In this document: piece by piece, positions 1-9,872 of the stretch
Numbering within the stretch: position 1 is the stretch's first letter
Layout of the letters: every line of letters begins with the position of its first letter
Source of the DNA: Lysinibacillus macroides
Lineage (GTDB): Bacteria; Bacillota; Bacilli; Bacillales_A; Planococcaceae
Assembly: GCF_001281525.1 (NCBI RefSeq)
Contig: NZ_LGCI01000002.1
Coordinates: 1 to 64,000 of the forward strand
Reading direction: 5' to 3'
Length of the DNA: 64,000 bases
Translations under genes and position numbers: made by a program
Notes under the pieces: model-generated
Databases searched by the model: none
What the model was told of the DNA's origin: nothing
The model's input: the letters and a program-made list of their open reading frames with translations, nothing else

Positions 1-24
1 CGACTTTGTGTTAGGTTCTAAAGT

Positions 25-1185
25 TCAATCTATATAGCCCAAATGATAGGCATCCAGCTTTGGCAATTCAATCTGAATCACAGGCACATCGCCCTCTGCA
101 TGGGCAAGTGCCGTACCTTGTTTCGATATTGCATTAATTTCGTTAAATGTACGATTCGTTAAATAGTTTAAGCCATCCTCATCACGCGCATCATAAGGTA
201 CTACCATATCGCCTTCAATCTCATGGAAATGCAATAATGTTTCAAACATAATACGACGGCCATCTTGAATATACTGTCCAATAGCATGTAAATCTGTTGA
301 AAAGCTGACCGTTGACGGATACAATCCTTTGCGGTCTTTCCCTTCACTTTCACCAAAAAGCTGCTTCCACCACTCGTGAAATTTACTTAAGCCTGGTTCA
401 AATGAAGCCAAAAGCTCCACCGAATAGCCCTGCTCATGCAAAATATGACGCATCACTGCATACTGATAAGCATCATTAAACGCTAAATCAGACTGTGCCA
501 ACTCAGTTGCTGCATGTCGAGCACCATTCATTAATTCAGCAATATCTATCCCAGCCACTGCAACAGGTAATAAACCAACAGCCGTTAATACCGAATAACG
601 CCCCCCAACATCATCAGGAATCGCAAATTGACGATAGCCTGCCTGATCAGCAATGTCCTTTAAAATGCCCTTTTCTGCATCCGTCGTCACAATAATACGT
701 TCCTTTGCCTTGTCACCATAACGCTCTTCCATATATAAACGCATCACACGAAAAGCAAGCGCTGGCTCCATCGTTCCACCAGATTTCGAAATCACATTGA
801 CATACACCTGCTTGCTATCTAAATAAGCAAGCAATTCCTTCATATAAGCCCCACTCATATTAAGTCCAGCATAAACAACCTCAATACCACCCTTAGCTAA
901 GCCAAAGTACGGCGCTAATGCCTCTTGAATCGCACGCGCACCCAAAAAAGAACCGCCCACACCAATCACAACAAGTACATCTGCACATGCACGTATTTCA
1001 CTTGCAACATAGTTGATGGATGTTAATAGCTTCTCATTGTCTTGTAATGGTGCATTGAGCCAGCCTGTTGCGTAATGAGTAGGTAAGTCCTTATGAATCT
1101 GTTGTACGCGTTCTTTATATGTTAATATATCTTGTTCATCTAACGAACAATTCAGTAATGTTGTTTTTAGAATCTCCTCATTCAT
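25..1185 (-). CDS. pgi: Glucose-6-phosphate isomerase, C-terminally truncated
   Basis: Glucose-6-phosphate isomerase interconverts glucose-6-P and fructose-6-P in the cytoplasm and can feed sugar-nucleotide synthesis. Family signatures are clear: VIGVGGSFLGARAIQEAL (sugar-phosphate binding), NVISKSGGTMEPALAFR, PDDVGGRYSVLTAVGLLP and WWKQLFGESEGKD with the catalytic Glu. The start at 1185 (MNEEILK) is chosen because GAGGA lies 9 bases upstream; an in-frame extension to 1311 has no Pgi similarity. The protein is about 386 residues, against about 450 for B. subtilis Pgi, and stops at HLGYID where the family continues through the last helices carrying the catalytic Lys. A terminator separates it from the upstream aminotransferase gene, so it may have its own promoter. 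It may be inactive. Confidence 0.85.
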   Translation of the reverse strand: MNEEILKTTLLNCSLDEQDILTYKERVQQIHKDLPTHYATGWLNAPLQDNEKLLTSINYVASEIRACADVLVVIGVGGSFLGARAIQEALAPYFGLAKGGIEVVYAGLNMSGAYMKELLAYLDSKQVYVNVISKSGGTMEPALAFRVMRLYMEERYGDKAKERIIVTTDAEKGILKDIADQAGYRQFAIPDDVGGRYSVLTAVGLLPVAVAGIDIAELMNGARHAATELAQSDLAFNDAYQYAVMRHILHEQGYSVELLASFEPGLSKFHEWWKQLFGESEGKDRKGLYPSTVSFSTDLHAIGQYIQDGRRIMFETLLHFHEIEGDMVVPYDARDEDGLNYLTNRTFNEINAISKQGTALAHAEGDVPVIQIELPKLDAYHLGYID

Positions 1186-1270
1186 TATGAAAAGTCCTCG
1201 TTTTTTCACAAATTTAATAGCTTTATTATGGCATAGAATAGGGAGAAAACCAATTATATTCCTGATAGCT

Positions 1271-1305
1271 AAAAAGCATGCTCCCCATAATAAAGAGCAT
1301 GCCTT
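1271..1305 (-). terminator. Rho-independent terminator of the polysaccharide operon
   Basis: On the minus strand, GCATGCTC and GAGCATGC arms (1295-1302 and 1276-1283) form a stem followed by a T-run. It lies just after the aminotransferase stop and before the pgi-like start, closing the long minus-strand polysaccharide transcript. Confidence 0.75.
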
Positions 1306-1333
1306 CCTCATTTTAAAATCACTTTTTAAGCTA

Positions 1334-2470
1334 TTAAATATTGTTTAATACTACATCAATAACATATTGCTGCTCTTCAATAGTCATCTTAGTATCTGAT
1401 GGCAAGCAGATTCCCTTAGCAAACAATTCTTCACTTACAATCTTTTTATCACTATGAGGATAGAACTCGCATCCTTCGAACAGGGGTTGTATATGTAGTG
1501 GCTTCCATACAGGACGTGCTTCAATGTTTGCTTCAGCAAGTAGATCAATTAATTCATAAGGTGTTACTTTGATTTTCTCAGGATCTAATGTCATTGTTGA
1601 TAACCAACGATTTGAAAATGTTTCTTCTAGCTCAGGCATCATTAAAATACCATCAACATTAGCAAATGCTGACTCATATCTCTCAAAAATTGCTCTTTTT
1701 TGTGCAACACGTTCATCCAGTACTTCAAGCTGCCCACGACCAATCCCAGCTACGATGTTACTCATTCTGTAGTTGTAACCAATAACACTATGTTGATAAT
1801 GCTTGGCTGCATCTCTTGCTTGGGTTGCTAAAAAACGTGAGTATGAAATTAGTTGTTCATCATCTGATACAAGCATGCCTCCACCAGACGTAGTAATAAT
1901 TTTATTACCATTAAATGAATAAATACCAAGTTTACCAAATGTACCACTATGCTTTCCTTTATATAGCGATCCTAGTGATTCTGCTGCGTCTTCTATAACA
2001 GGAACGTTATACTCATTGCATAATGCCATTAACTCATCTATACGCGCACTTTGACCATATAAATTCACGATAATCACAGCTTTAGGTAATGTATTATTTT
2101 CTTTTGCTTCTTTCAATGCTTGTTCAAGTGCCTGTGGTGACATATTCCACGTTATCTCTTCTGAATCAATAAAAACAGGCGTAGCGCCTAAGTAAAGAAT
2201 TGGATTAGCACTAGCAATAAAAGTAAGTGTAGAACAAAATACGGTATCTCCTGCTTGAACCCCCAATAAATCCAAAGCAAGATGAATTGCTCCCGTGCCA
2301 GAGCTTGTTGCAGAGGCAGCTTTTATATTTACATATGAAGCCAGTTCCTGCTCAAAGCCATCAACATTTGCTCCAAGTGGTGCAATCCAATTCGTATCAA
2401 ATGCCTCTTGAATATACTTTTGTTCAATTCCTCCCATGTGTGGAGAAGATAGCAGTATACGATTTGCCAC
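1334..2470 (-). CDS. DegT/DnrJ/EryC1-family amino-sugar aminotransferase
   Basis: PLP-dependent aminotransferase of the DegT/DnrJ/EryC1 class, which transfers an amino group to a 4-keto nucleotide sugar. The PLP-lysine motif FNGNKIITTSGGGML and the N-terminal ATSSGTGAIHLAL motif resemble PglE/EpsN enzymes that act after a UDP-GlcNAc 4,6-dehydratase. Such a dehydratase is encoded in the same cluster (12248-14068), so UDP-4-amino-4,6-dideoxy-HexNAc is the likely product. A GTG start at 2470 has AGGA about 10 bases upstream; GTG at 2479 is also possible but sits too close to that site. Length about 378 residues is normal. It is the last gene of the run before a terminator. Confidence 0.85.
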   Translation of the reverse strand: MANRILLSSPHMGGIEQKYIQEAFDTNWIAPLGANVDGFEQELASYVNIKAASATSSGTGAIHLALDLLGVQAGDTVFCSTLTFIASANPILYLGATPVFIDSEEITWNMSPQALEQALKEAKENNTLPKAVIIVNLYGQSARIDELMALCNEYNVPVIEDAAESLGSLYKGKHSGTFGKLGIYSFNGNKIITTSGGGMLVSDDEQLISYSRFLATQARDAAKHYQHSVIGYNYRMSNIVAGIGRGQLEVLDERVAQKRAIFERYESAFANVDGILMMPELEETFSNRWLSTMTLDPEKIKVTPYELIDLLAEANIEARPVWKPLHIQPLFEGCEFYPHSDKKIVSEELFAKGICLPSDTKMTIEEQQYVIDVVLNNI

Positions 2471-2482
2471 TATAAACACATC

Positions 2483-3157
2483 CTATATTTTATAATTAAT
2501 TATATCAAGAACTTCTAATAATGAACTGATTTGATATTGAGCTTTATAACCAGTTGATATTTCAACATTCCTATACTCGTTAGATTCTCGGATAATTTGA
2601 ACAGTAGTCCAGCCTAGTTTATTGGCTGTAACAAAATCTTTTGACGCATTGTCTCCTATATAAATAAGTTCATTTGGTTTAACATTAAAGTATTCACTAA
2701 CTATTTGATAAGGAATAGGAGATGGCTTCCATGCCTCTCTCCCAATTTCATCAGTTAATACTATCTTTTCAATATACTTCGTTAGTCTTAATGCTCTTAC
2801 CTTCATTTGTTGGGCTTCCAAATATCCATCTGAAATTAACCCTAATGGTAACTTGTTTTGTAAACTTTCTAAGACTTGTAGAGCGTCTGGAAATAAACTA
2901 ATAGAGGGCGTATGATTTCTATATACATTAATTAAATTTAAAATATCATCTTCACTATATGAAATATTTAAATAATCTAAAACTTGGTTAAATATTCTGC
3001 CTCTATAACCTGTTTTAAAAATCTTAGTCGCTATTTTATAAAAGTCATATGTTTTATTTTCTTGTAGATAATCATTTACTGCCTTAAATCCACTAAATAC
3101 ATATTCATGCTCAGGATATAAAGTATCATCCATATCAAATATTATAGCTTTTATCAT
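2483..3157 (-). CDS. HAD-superfamily hydrolase
   Basis: A 224-residue HAD phosphatase. Motif I is IIFDMDDTLYP at residues 5-15 with the nucleophilic Asp, motif II is the GLISDG region, and motif IV is YIGDNASKDF. A helical cap lies between motifs I and II. The start codon overlaps the stop of the ATP-grasp gene by 4 bases, so the two are probably co-translated. In this cluster it could dephosphorylate a sugar or acyl-phosphate intermediate, but substrate cannot be read from sequence. Pairing of a HAD enzyme with an ATP-grasp ligase between the aminotransferase and the sugar transferase is unusual compared with bacillosamine loci. Confidence 0.8.
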   Translation of the reverse strand: MIKAIIFDMDDTLYPEHEYVFSGFKAVNDYLQENKTYDFYKIATKIFKTGYRGRIFNQVLDYLNISYSEDDILNLINVYRNHTPSISLFPDALQVLESLQNKLPLGLISDGYLEAQQMKVRALRLTKYIEKIVLTDEIGREAWKPSPIPYQIVSEYFNVKPNELIYIGDNASKDFVTANKLGWTTVQIIRESNEYRNVEISTGYKAQYQISSLLEVLDIINYKI

Positions 3158-4143
3158 TGTTTATCCTCATTTACAAATACTGCAGCATCATAACGGAGCA
3201 TCAAAAGATTATTTTCCCAGTCATTGATATCAAATGAAATAACTCTATTCGCTAAACTTTCTATTAAATATTTTGCATAATCAGCTCCAGCAGCTAATGA
3301 TAAAGGAACCCCACCACCAAAACGTGGATTAATTTCTATAAATTTAACTTCATTATCTTTAGTTAAAAAACATTGAACCGTAATACATCCCATTGCACCA
3401 GGTAAAGCACTAACTAACTCCTTAGCTTTCTGTATTAATAATGGATTTTTTACTGTTTTTCCTTTACTAACCTCTCCAGCTCTAGTTTCAATCCTCAATC
3501 GTGGTACAGCAGTTAATATATTTCCCTCGAAATCTGTAAAAATATCAATAGTGTACTCGTCACCTTCAATAAATTCTTGTAAGATTGGCTCTTCGATATT
3601 TTCAGAATAAAACTTTAATTCATCTATTGTAGTTAAAATATGAACTCCTATGCTAGAACTCCCCTTAGCAGGTTTAATTAACAACCGATTATCTATATTC
3701 TCGTTTTTCAATTCTTTATTAATATTATATGATTTTGGCGTGCCAAAACCTTTTGAAGCAAAAAATTGAGCTGTTAAACCTTTATCATTACAAATTTCAT
3801 GAGTTCTGACATCACTTATCAATACCTTCACGCCAATATCCTCAAAAGATTTTTTGTAAGTTGATAATAAAACAAGTTCAGTATCAATTAATGGGATTAA
3901 AAGTGAAATTTGATGTTCTTTACACACTTCAAGTAGCTTACTTATATAATCTTTAGAGTCCACGCGAGGAACTAAGATATGTTTATCAGAAATAAACCCA
4001 GCAGGAGAATTGCTTTTAACATCAGTAGTAAAAAGCATCCCATCTATACGTAGTTCTTCATAGATCTCCTTAAAATGTTTAATTAATTCCACACGTCGTC
4101 CTGCACTAGTAAATAAAATATTTAGATTTTTATTTTGTGTCAT
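3154..4143 (-). CDS. ATP-grasp domain protein (carbamoyl-phosphate-synthase-like ligase)
   Basis: ATP-grasp enzymes activate a carboxylate as acyl-phosphate and join it to an amine or similar nucleophile. The N-terminus [15 protein letters not shown] is typical of small CarB-like ATP-grasp proteins in polysaccharide clusters. Central [15 protein letters not shown] and [13 protein letters not shown] and C-terminal [11 protein letters not shown] are ATP- and Mg-binding motifs. The start at 4143 (MTQNKN) is preferred; the longer in-frame start at 4182 runs further into the sugar-transferase gene. About 329 residues. It overlaps both neighbours. Possible role: acylating or aminoacylating the 4-amino sugar made in this cluster. 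That role is inferred only from context. Confidence 0.75.
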   Translation of the reverse strand: MTQNKNLNILFTSAGRRVELIKHFKEIYEELRIDGMLFTTDVKSNSPAGFISDKHILVPRVDSKDYISKLLEVCKEHQISLLIPLIDTELVLLSTYKKSFEDIGVKVLISDVRTHEICNDKGLTAQFFASKGFGTPKSYNINKELKNENIDNRLLIKPAKGSSSIGVHILTTIDELKFYSENIEEPILQEFIEGDEYTIDIFTDFEGNILTAVPRLRIETRAGEVSKGKTVKNPLLIQKAKELVSALPGAMGCITVQCFLTKDNEVKFIEINPRFGGGVPLSLAAGADYAKYLIESLANRVISFDINDWENNLLMLRYDAAVFVNEDKQ

Positions 4144-4738
4144 CCTTTTTTTCACTTCCTTTAAATATCGGCATCGTAGCATGACCAGATTGATTAATCC
4201 CTTCAGGTACGAACACTTTTTTCACTGTTAGAAACAATATTTTTATATCCAACCAAAAGGAATGGTTTTCTACATACCACACATCATACTCAAATTTCTG
4301 CTCCCACGAAATTGCATTGCGTCCATTTACTTGCGCCCATCCAGTAATACCTGGACGCACTTCATGTCGGCGTGCTTGTTTTTCATTATATAAAGGTAAA
4401 TATTCTACCAAGAGCGGCCTTGGTCCAACAAAACTCATATCTCCTTTTAATACGTTCCATAGTTGTGGTAGCTCATCCAAACTTAATTTTCTCAGAAATT
4501 TACCAAATGATGTTAGACGTTTCGAATCTGATAATAACTCGCCTTTTTCATCTCGCTCATCAGTCATTGTACGGAATTTATATACATAAAAAACTTTTCC
4601 ATTTAATCCTGGACGTTGCTGTTTAAAGATTGCCGGGGAGCCCAATTTAAGATAGACTAAAATCCATGTCACAAATATTATTAAACTTAAAATACCAATC
4701 ATAAAGAAACTTACTATAAAATCAAAAATTCTTTTCAT
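4130..4738 (-). CDS. Undecaprenyl-phosphate sugar phosphotransferase (PglC/EpsL type)
   Basis: Monotopic phosphoglycosyl transferase that moves a sugar-1-phosphate from a UDP-sugar to undecaprenyl phosphate, starting repeat-unit assembly at the inner membrane face. The 202-residue size is that of the minimal PglC/EpsL catalytic class, without the extra N-terminal membrane segments of WcaJ/WbaP. It has one membrane hairpin (residues 5-32), YVYKFRTMT, the [27 protein letters not shown] block with the catalytic Asp-Glu pair, and [29 protein letters not shown]. Together with the dehydratase and aminotransferase it suggests an initiating di-amino or 4-amino sugar. Confidence 0.88.
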   Translation of the reverse strand: MKRIFDFIVSFFMIGILSLIIFVTWILVYLKLGSPAIFKQQRPGLNGKVFYVYKFRTMTDERDEKGELLSDSKRLTSFGKFLRKLSLDELPQLWNVLKGDMSFVGPRPLLVEYLPLYNEKQARRHEVRPGITGWAQVNGRNAISWEQKFEYDVWYVENHSFWLDIKILFLTVKKVFVPEGINQSGHATMPIFKGSEKKDDTK

Positions 4739-4739
4739 T

Positions 4740-5750
4740 TTATACTGTATACTCCTTAATTGCTTGATACCATCTCCATGAATCCTTACACATATCCTCT
4801 AAACGATACTTAGCTTTCCATTCCAGAATAGTTTCAGCCTTCTTTACATCTGCCACACTGACAACAATATCCCCTTCACGACGATCAACAATTTCATAAG
4901 GAATCTTTTCACCTGTTACTTTTTCAAATGTATGAATTAAATTTAAGACTGAGTAGCCTATGCCCGTACCAAGATTAAATGCCTCACAACCTAGATTTTT
5001 TTCAATATAGTTCAGGGCCTTCACATGTCCATTTGCTAAATCCATTATATGAATAAAATCACGAATACAACTGCCATCTTCAGTATCATAATCACCACCA
5101 AATACTTGTAGTTTGTTCGTTTCGCTGCTTGCAGCTTTTAACACATGAGGCATTAAATTATTTGGTACGCCAAATGGTAATTCTCCTAATAAACCACTTT
5201 TATGTGCACCGATAGGATTAAAATAGCGCATTAATGCTATACTCCAATCATTATTAGTTGTAGCAAAATCGCAAAGTATTTCTTCAAGTATTAATTTTGT
5301 ACGCCCATACGGATTAGGAGCTTGAAGTGTGTAAGTTTCTTTCATCGGTGGTTGATTAAAATCTCCATAGACAGTAGCTGAAGAGCTAAAGACAAGCTTT
5401 TTCACATTAAATTCATTCATTACCTCCAATAAGTTCAATGTGCTAATCAGATTGTTTTGATAATATAATAAAGGCTTTTTTATGGATTCACTAACAGATT
5501 TATAGCCTGCAAAATGGATTACTGATGAAATATTATATGTTGTAAATACATCTCTTAAAGCTTTTTGCTCAAGCATTTCCACTTGTATAAATGTAATCTT
5601 TTTTTGCACAACTTCTTCAATTCGTGCCACTACATCGATTGTCGATTTTGATAGGTTATCGATAATTATACAGCTATTCCCTTGTTCAATTAGGTCAACT
5701 ACCGTATGGCTCCCAATAAAACCCAATCCGCCAGTTACTAAAATCGTCAT
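4740..5750 (-). CDS. galE: UDP-glucose 4-epimerase
   Basis: Short-chain dehydrogenase/epimerase converting UDP-Glc and UDP-Gal (or the GlcNAc/GalNAc forms). It has an N-terminal Rossmann motif [10 protein letters not shown] (residues 6-15), a catalytic SSSATVYGD with Ser/Thr and the YGRTK Tyr-Lys pair, and [10 protein letters not shown] typical of GalE. The 336-residue length is normal. Its start overlaps the upstream glycosyltransferase stop by 4 bases and its end almost touches the sugar transferase, so it is embedded in the operon and likely supplies Gal or GalNAc for the polymer. Confidence 0.92.
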   Translation of the reverse strand: MTILVTGGLGFIGSHTVVDLIEQGNSCIIIDNLSKSTIDVVARIEEVVQKKITFIQVEMLEQKALRDVFTTYNISSVIHFAGYKSVSESIKKPLLYYQNNLISTLNLLEVMNEFNVKKLVFSSSATVYGDFNQPPMKETYTLQAPNPYGRTKLILEEILCDFATTNNDWSIALMRYFNPIGAHKSGLLGELPFGVPNNLMPHVLKAASSETNKLQVFGGDYDTEDGSCIRDFIHIMDLANGHVKALNYIEKNLGCEAFNLGTGIGYSVLNLIHTFEKVTGEKIPYEIVDRREGDIVVSVADVKKAETILEWKAKYRLEDMCKDSWRWYQAIKEYTV

Positions 5751-6868
5751 TTTTCCAACTCCTTTACTAATTGATTATAAATAGCTGCATATTCTTTAAG
5801 GACATTGTTTAATAAAAAGGGCTCAACTAACTCTTTGGCACGCTCTCCCATTTTTTCTCTTTGTGATTTTTCTCTAAGTGCATAAAAAGCTGCAATTAAG
5901 TCACTATCTGCATGATGATTCACAACAAAGCCATTTTCATTTGACTTCACTAAATCTCTCAAGCCACGCGTATTTGTGACGACACAGGGAATTTTTGCTA
6001 CCATTGCTTCCATAATACTTTTTGGTAACCCTTCTCTGTACGAAAGCAATGCAACAATATCTGTTATTTGTAACAGCTTAGGGACATCTCGTCGATAACC
6101 TAAAAAGTGTACACCTGTCAGCTGCTCTTTTTTCACATAATCCTTTAGTTGCTTTTCTTTATCTCCTGAGCCAATAATTAATAGCTCAAACTGTGGTGTA
6201 CTTTCCTTGATTTCCCGCCAGTTGTTCAATAAAAATTGATGATTTTTATTATCGTTTAGCTCTGCAATATAAGCGATTGTTATCACATCATCTGACAAGC
6301 CTAATTGTGTTCGTACTTGCTGCTTTTCCTGCTGTGAGAAATCATTTTCAGCAATTTCAACACCAACACCATGTACAAATGAAATTTTCTCCCTTGGCAA
6401 TAGTCTTTGTGCATTTTTAAAATCTTCTTCATTGATTGTTATTAAATGATCCGTCCACTTCACAGCTAATTTTTCTGCTGGATAATAAATTAGCCAATTT
6501 TGCTTTGGAGCACCTACAAAAAAGTGAAAACCATGTACCGTATAAACGATTTTCCCATACGAACTTTTACGAAAAGCTGCCCTTGTTAATAATGCTGCAA
6601 CAGGTGTATGGACATGCACTAATTCAAAATGCTCCTTCATAAATAATTGCTGTAGTTTTTTATAGGCAGCGATATTTTGTGCATTTAGCGGACTTCTTGA
6701 AAATGGAATATCAATGCATGTTACATTTATTTTTTCTAAATTCCTTTTATCTTCTTCTCCAGTACCAGCGGCATACACCTCATAGCCACGCTTTTGAAAA
6801 TATTGTATATACGGAATATGAAATGACGTTAAATGACGGTAAACAGAAGCTACGAATAGGATTTTCAT
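5747..6868 (-). CDS. GT4-family glycosyltransferase
   Basis: A 373-residue GT-B glycosyltransferase. The N-terminal acceptor domain contains FELVHVHTPVAALLTRAA and VYTVHGFHFF, and the C-terminal GT4 donor domain contains LIIGSGDKEKQLKDY, VHFLGYRRDVPKLL and the E-x7-E motif SYREGLPKSIMEAM. This arrangement is common in EpsD/CapM-type capsule and exopolysaccharide enzymes. It probably adds one sugar to the lipid-linked repeat unit on the cytoplasmic face. Donor and linkage cannot be predicted. It overlaps galE by 4 bases. Confidence 0.85.
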   Translation of the reverse strand: MKILFVASVYRHLTSFHIPYIQYFQKRGYEVYAAGTGEEDKRNLEKINVTCIDIPFSRSPLNAQNIAAYKKLQQLFMKEHFELVHVHTPVAALLTRAAFRKSSYGKIVYTVHGFHFFVGAPKQNWLIYYPAEKLAVKWTDHLITINEEDFKNAQRLLPREKISFVHGVGVEIAENDFSQQEKQQVRTQLGLSDDVITIAYIAELNDNKNHQFLLNNWREIKESTPQFELLIIGSGDKEKQLKDYVKKEQLTGVHFLGYRRDVPKLLQITDIVALLSYREGLPKSIMEAMVAKIPCVVTNTRGLRDLVKSNENGFVVNHHADSDLIAAFYALREKSQREKMGERAKELVEPFLLNNVLKEYAAIYNQLVKELEK

Positions 6869-6892
6869 ATAAATATTTACCTCTCTACTTGA

Positions 6893-8691
6893 TTAATTTG
6901 TTGCTGATTTGATATAGCACTCTCCAAAAAGAATATCATATTGCAATATCTTATATTGTTCTTCTATTGGAAGTAATTGCTCAGGTGTTTCCTCCATAAG
7001 CTTCCCAGCCATTGTTTTTTTCACAGTAGACGTATAGACAGGTAACTCTCTAGAAAACTGCTGAATGAATTCAAATAATACTGGCTTTTGAAGACCTGCC
7101 ATCTCTAAAATTTCTACACCTACAAATGACGTGCTTATAGCCCCTAGCTGCTTGTTATCCTGACCAAAATTATTCCACATCACTAATGGCGTTTCTTTCA
7201 TTTTCAATGTATCTTGTAGTGACCAATTGACTGTGTTATCAATATAGCCTGCTTCGACATAAGCTTTATAATCCGCACCTAAAAATGGAAGATGGTCTCC
7301 AAAAAATACGATAATCGTTGGTTCATTGAAAGTATTTAAATAATTGACTAAGCTCCCTAGTTCGCGATCTGCATCAACAAGACCTGTTACATATGTGTTA
7401 AGCGTTACAGTTGTTTCTTCACTATACTCGCTCGGCACTTTTATTGTTGCATCCTCATAACGATGGTCATAATAAGAACCATGATTTTGCATCGTTATGG
7501 CATAAATAAATACTGGCTCTTCATTTCCTTCTATTTCTTTAATGATTTCCTTTGTTATTTCACTATCTGCAACGTAAACGCCTTTATTTTGTGCATCTGG
7601 CATTTCCGTTACAGATGTGAATTGGTCAAAGCCTAGATGCCTATACACATTCTCTCTATCCCAAAACCATTTAAAATACGTATGAATAGCAATTGAACGA
7701 TAGCCTTCAGCACTTAAAATGCTAGCTAAGGATGGTGTTTCTCTTTTTACATATTGCTGGTAAGCAATGGAGCCAGCAGGTAATAAATTTGCTGATAAGC
7801 CTGTTAAAACTTCAAACTCAACGTTTGCAGTCCCCCCTCCAAACTGTGGGGATGCTACAGTACCTACTTGCAATTTTTGAACATTTGGTATGTAATTTTC
7901 TTGTGCTAAGACCTCATCTAAATTACCAATATCCCAAAATGCCTCACTCATAATCACAATGATATTTGGCTTTTGTGTAGTGCTATTTTGTTGTATGCGC
8001 TTTTCTGTATAATTATGAGCAATCTCTTCAACTGTTGAACGATTATAATTATTTGGCTTATCAATTAAAACACTTGGAATATTTAATAAAAACCCTAACA
8101 CTAAACCATTCGTGTTTTGATTAATTTTCTGATCCCATTCAATGACAGTGATATTATTTTGTTGAAAAAATCGTCCAACAAAATTATCTTTAAAACTACC
8201 AATGAATAAAATAGCAATGACAGAGACAATCACCACGATCAGTCTACTCCTTAATTGCAGTGAGCTACCATTCATCTTCTTAACAAATACAAAAATAAGA
8301 ATGCAATAAATAACGAGCACACTTAAAACTAATAAAATATTTAATTCTTTATAAATTACTGGTAGCAAATTCACTAATTGCTTAATAAAAAACAAATCCC
8401 ATGGCAGTAGTGGCTCATTTAGTATTTTCAGCTTTTCATTATCCGCAATTATCCAAAATACGAAAAGCATAGTGCTACTTAAGTACACGACATACATATT
8501 TTGGTAAAAATAAACAAACAGGATTGTATGCATAATACAAAAATATATGTTACAAATAGACGGCTTGGTTTATCCAGTATCCACTGGAATACTTCTGGCA
8601 ATCCCTCTTTTTTCATCATTTCCATACTTACAATCAATAAAAGAGGTAAAGTAAAATAAAACATCCAATTTAAACATTTTTTTAAGCTCAT
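6893..8691 (-). pseudogene. LTA-synthase-like sulfatase-fold membrane enzyme, broken by a frameshift
   Basis: The alkaline-phosphatase/sulfatase-fold domain typical of LtaS-like enzymes is complete: MSEAFWD (metal Glu), GGGTANVEFEVLTG with the catalytic Thr, and VFFGDHLPFLG metal residues. These enzymes transfer phosphoglycerol or related groups outside the membrane. The membrane N-terminus is split: residues from MSLKKCLNW (8691) run to IQSCLFIFTKI in one frame, and the sequence resumes as YQNMYVVYLSS in the other frame. Restoring one base in a run of five A (8506-8510, plus strand) rejoins the frames. Neither reading alone gives a plausible protein with a ribosome site at 8533. It is either a real inactivation or a sequencing/assembly error. 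It overlaps its upstream neighbour by 4 bases. Confidence 0.7.
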
Positions 8692-9851
8692 TCTTTACTA
8701 AACAGCCTTTCTTTTTCTTTTTTATAAACTCCTTCTCCAAATTGTTTTGCAAAAATAATAATCAATGGTAGCCAGCCAACAATTCTTAAACGTGAGCCTG
8801 TTCCAAAATTATCGTTAGAAATACTTATTAATAAAAACCAAACAATAGCCTGTATTAGTAAAAAAAACTCTCCTTTAGAAAAGGTTTTCATTTTTCTGAG
8901 CAAGTAAATAGCTATTACTAAAAATACTGTACCCTCTGTCACCATGATGATTAGTGTCGAACCACCTGTAACTTGCCAAGGCAATGGACCAATAAAATTA
9001 CTAATCAAGCTATATAAATAATTGACGTAAAAAAGAAGGACATTTGGTTGGTCAAGCGAAATGCCCATTTGACTTCCCCCACTATCTAGCCCTAGTTGTC
9101 GATATTGTAACACATCTGAAAAAGATAGGCCGATGACTGGAATTTTTACATTTCTAAATAAAATATAAAACACAGACAAGCCAACGAACAAAATCCCACC
9201 AACTTTTAATAAACTAACATTTTTCCGACTTAAAACATTCAAGAGAATATAAATACCAGCACCAATTAAAAAACTGAGCAATGCATACCTACGATAACCG
9301 CCGAGTAACAGCATACTCACAATTAATAAAAGAGCACTAATTAACCTTGACCGCCTTCCCTTTTCAATGAAAATAATCATAAACAAATAGGAGCACCAAA
9401 GGAAAAAGAAGTAAATCCATACATCACGATAAATGGACAATGTAGAATTAAGTAAAAGGCTTGGATAAAATGATAATAAGACTACTAACAAAGAGGAAGA
9501 AATATGAAATGCTTTCAGTGTAGTGATTTTTTTTAAAATAAGCAATGCTAGTATTATTAACAAAAGACTTCCAGCAAAGTTGAAAAGCCTTAATACCATC
9601 ACATTTTCAGTATTAAATACTTTCAAGACAGCTCCTAAAACCCAAATATGAATGGATGTATAAACATATGGCTCGCCATTAATAAACTTCAATATCTGCT
9701 CATAATAAAACTGTCCATCATCCCCACCACCGAATATTGGCAGAGCTAACCCTTGATTTCCATCATTGTAGCTAATGAAATAAATAATTGTTGAAAAAAG
9801 GAAATATAAAATGCTGTAACCTACAACATAAAGATACGTTTGTATTTTCAT
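8688..9851 (-). CDS. Multi-pass membrane protein, GT-C-like glycosyltransferase or polymerase candidate
   Basis: A 387-residue hydrophobic protein with about ten predicted membrane spans. After the first span the loop carries GGGDDGQFYYEQI, an acidic pair placed as in the catalytic first loop of GT-C transferases that use lipid-linked donors. Arg residues follow later spans (GGYRRYALLS). I do not recognise a named family. Position among glycosyltransferases and a flippase makes a role in polysaccharide assembly likely, either adding a side sugar outside the membrane or polymerising repeat units. Start at 9851 (MKIQTYLY) has GGAGGAAATAATCA just upstream. Confidence 0.65.
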   Translation of the reverse strand: MKIQTYLYVVGYSILYFLFSTIIYFISYNDGNQGLALPIFGGGDDGQFYYEQILKFINGEPYVYTSIHIWVLGAVLKVFNTENVMVLRLFNFAGSLLLIILALLILKKITTLKAFHISSSLLVVLLSFYPSLLLNSTLSIYRDVWIYFFFLWCSYLFMIIFIEKGRRSRLISALLLIVSMLLLGGYRRYALLSFLIGAGIYILLNVLSRKNVSLLKVGGILFVGLSVFYILFRNVKIPVIGLSFSDVLQYRQLGLDSGGSQMGISLDQPNVLLFYVNYLYSLISNFIGPLPWQVTGGSTLIIMVTEGTVFLVIAIYLLRKMKTFSKGEFFLLIQAIVWFLLISISNDNFGTGSRLRIVGWLPLIIIFAKQFGEGVYKKEKERLFSKE

Positions 9852-9872
9852 TGATTATTTCCTCCATATGAA

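Noticed and set aside
8500-8515. Phase-variable homopolymer in the LTA-synthase-like gene
   Set aside because: The tract is only five A, too short for frequent slippage; error or simple mutation is likelier.
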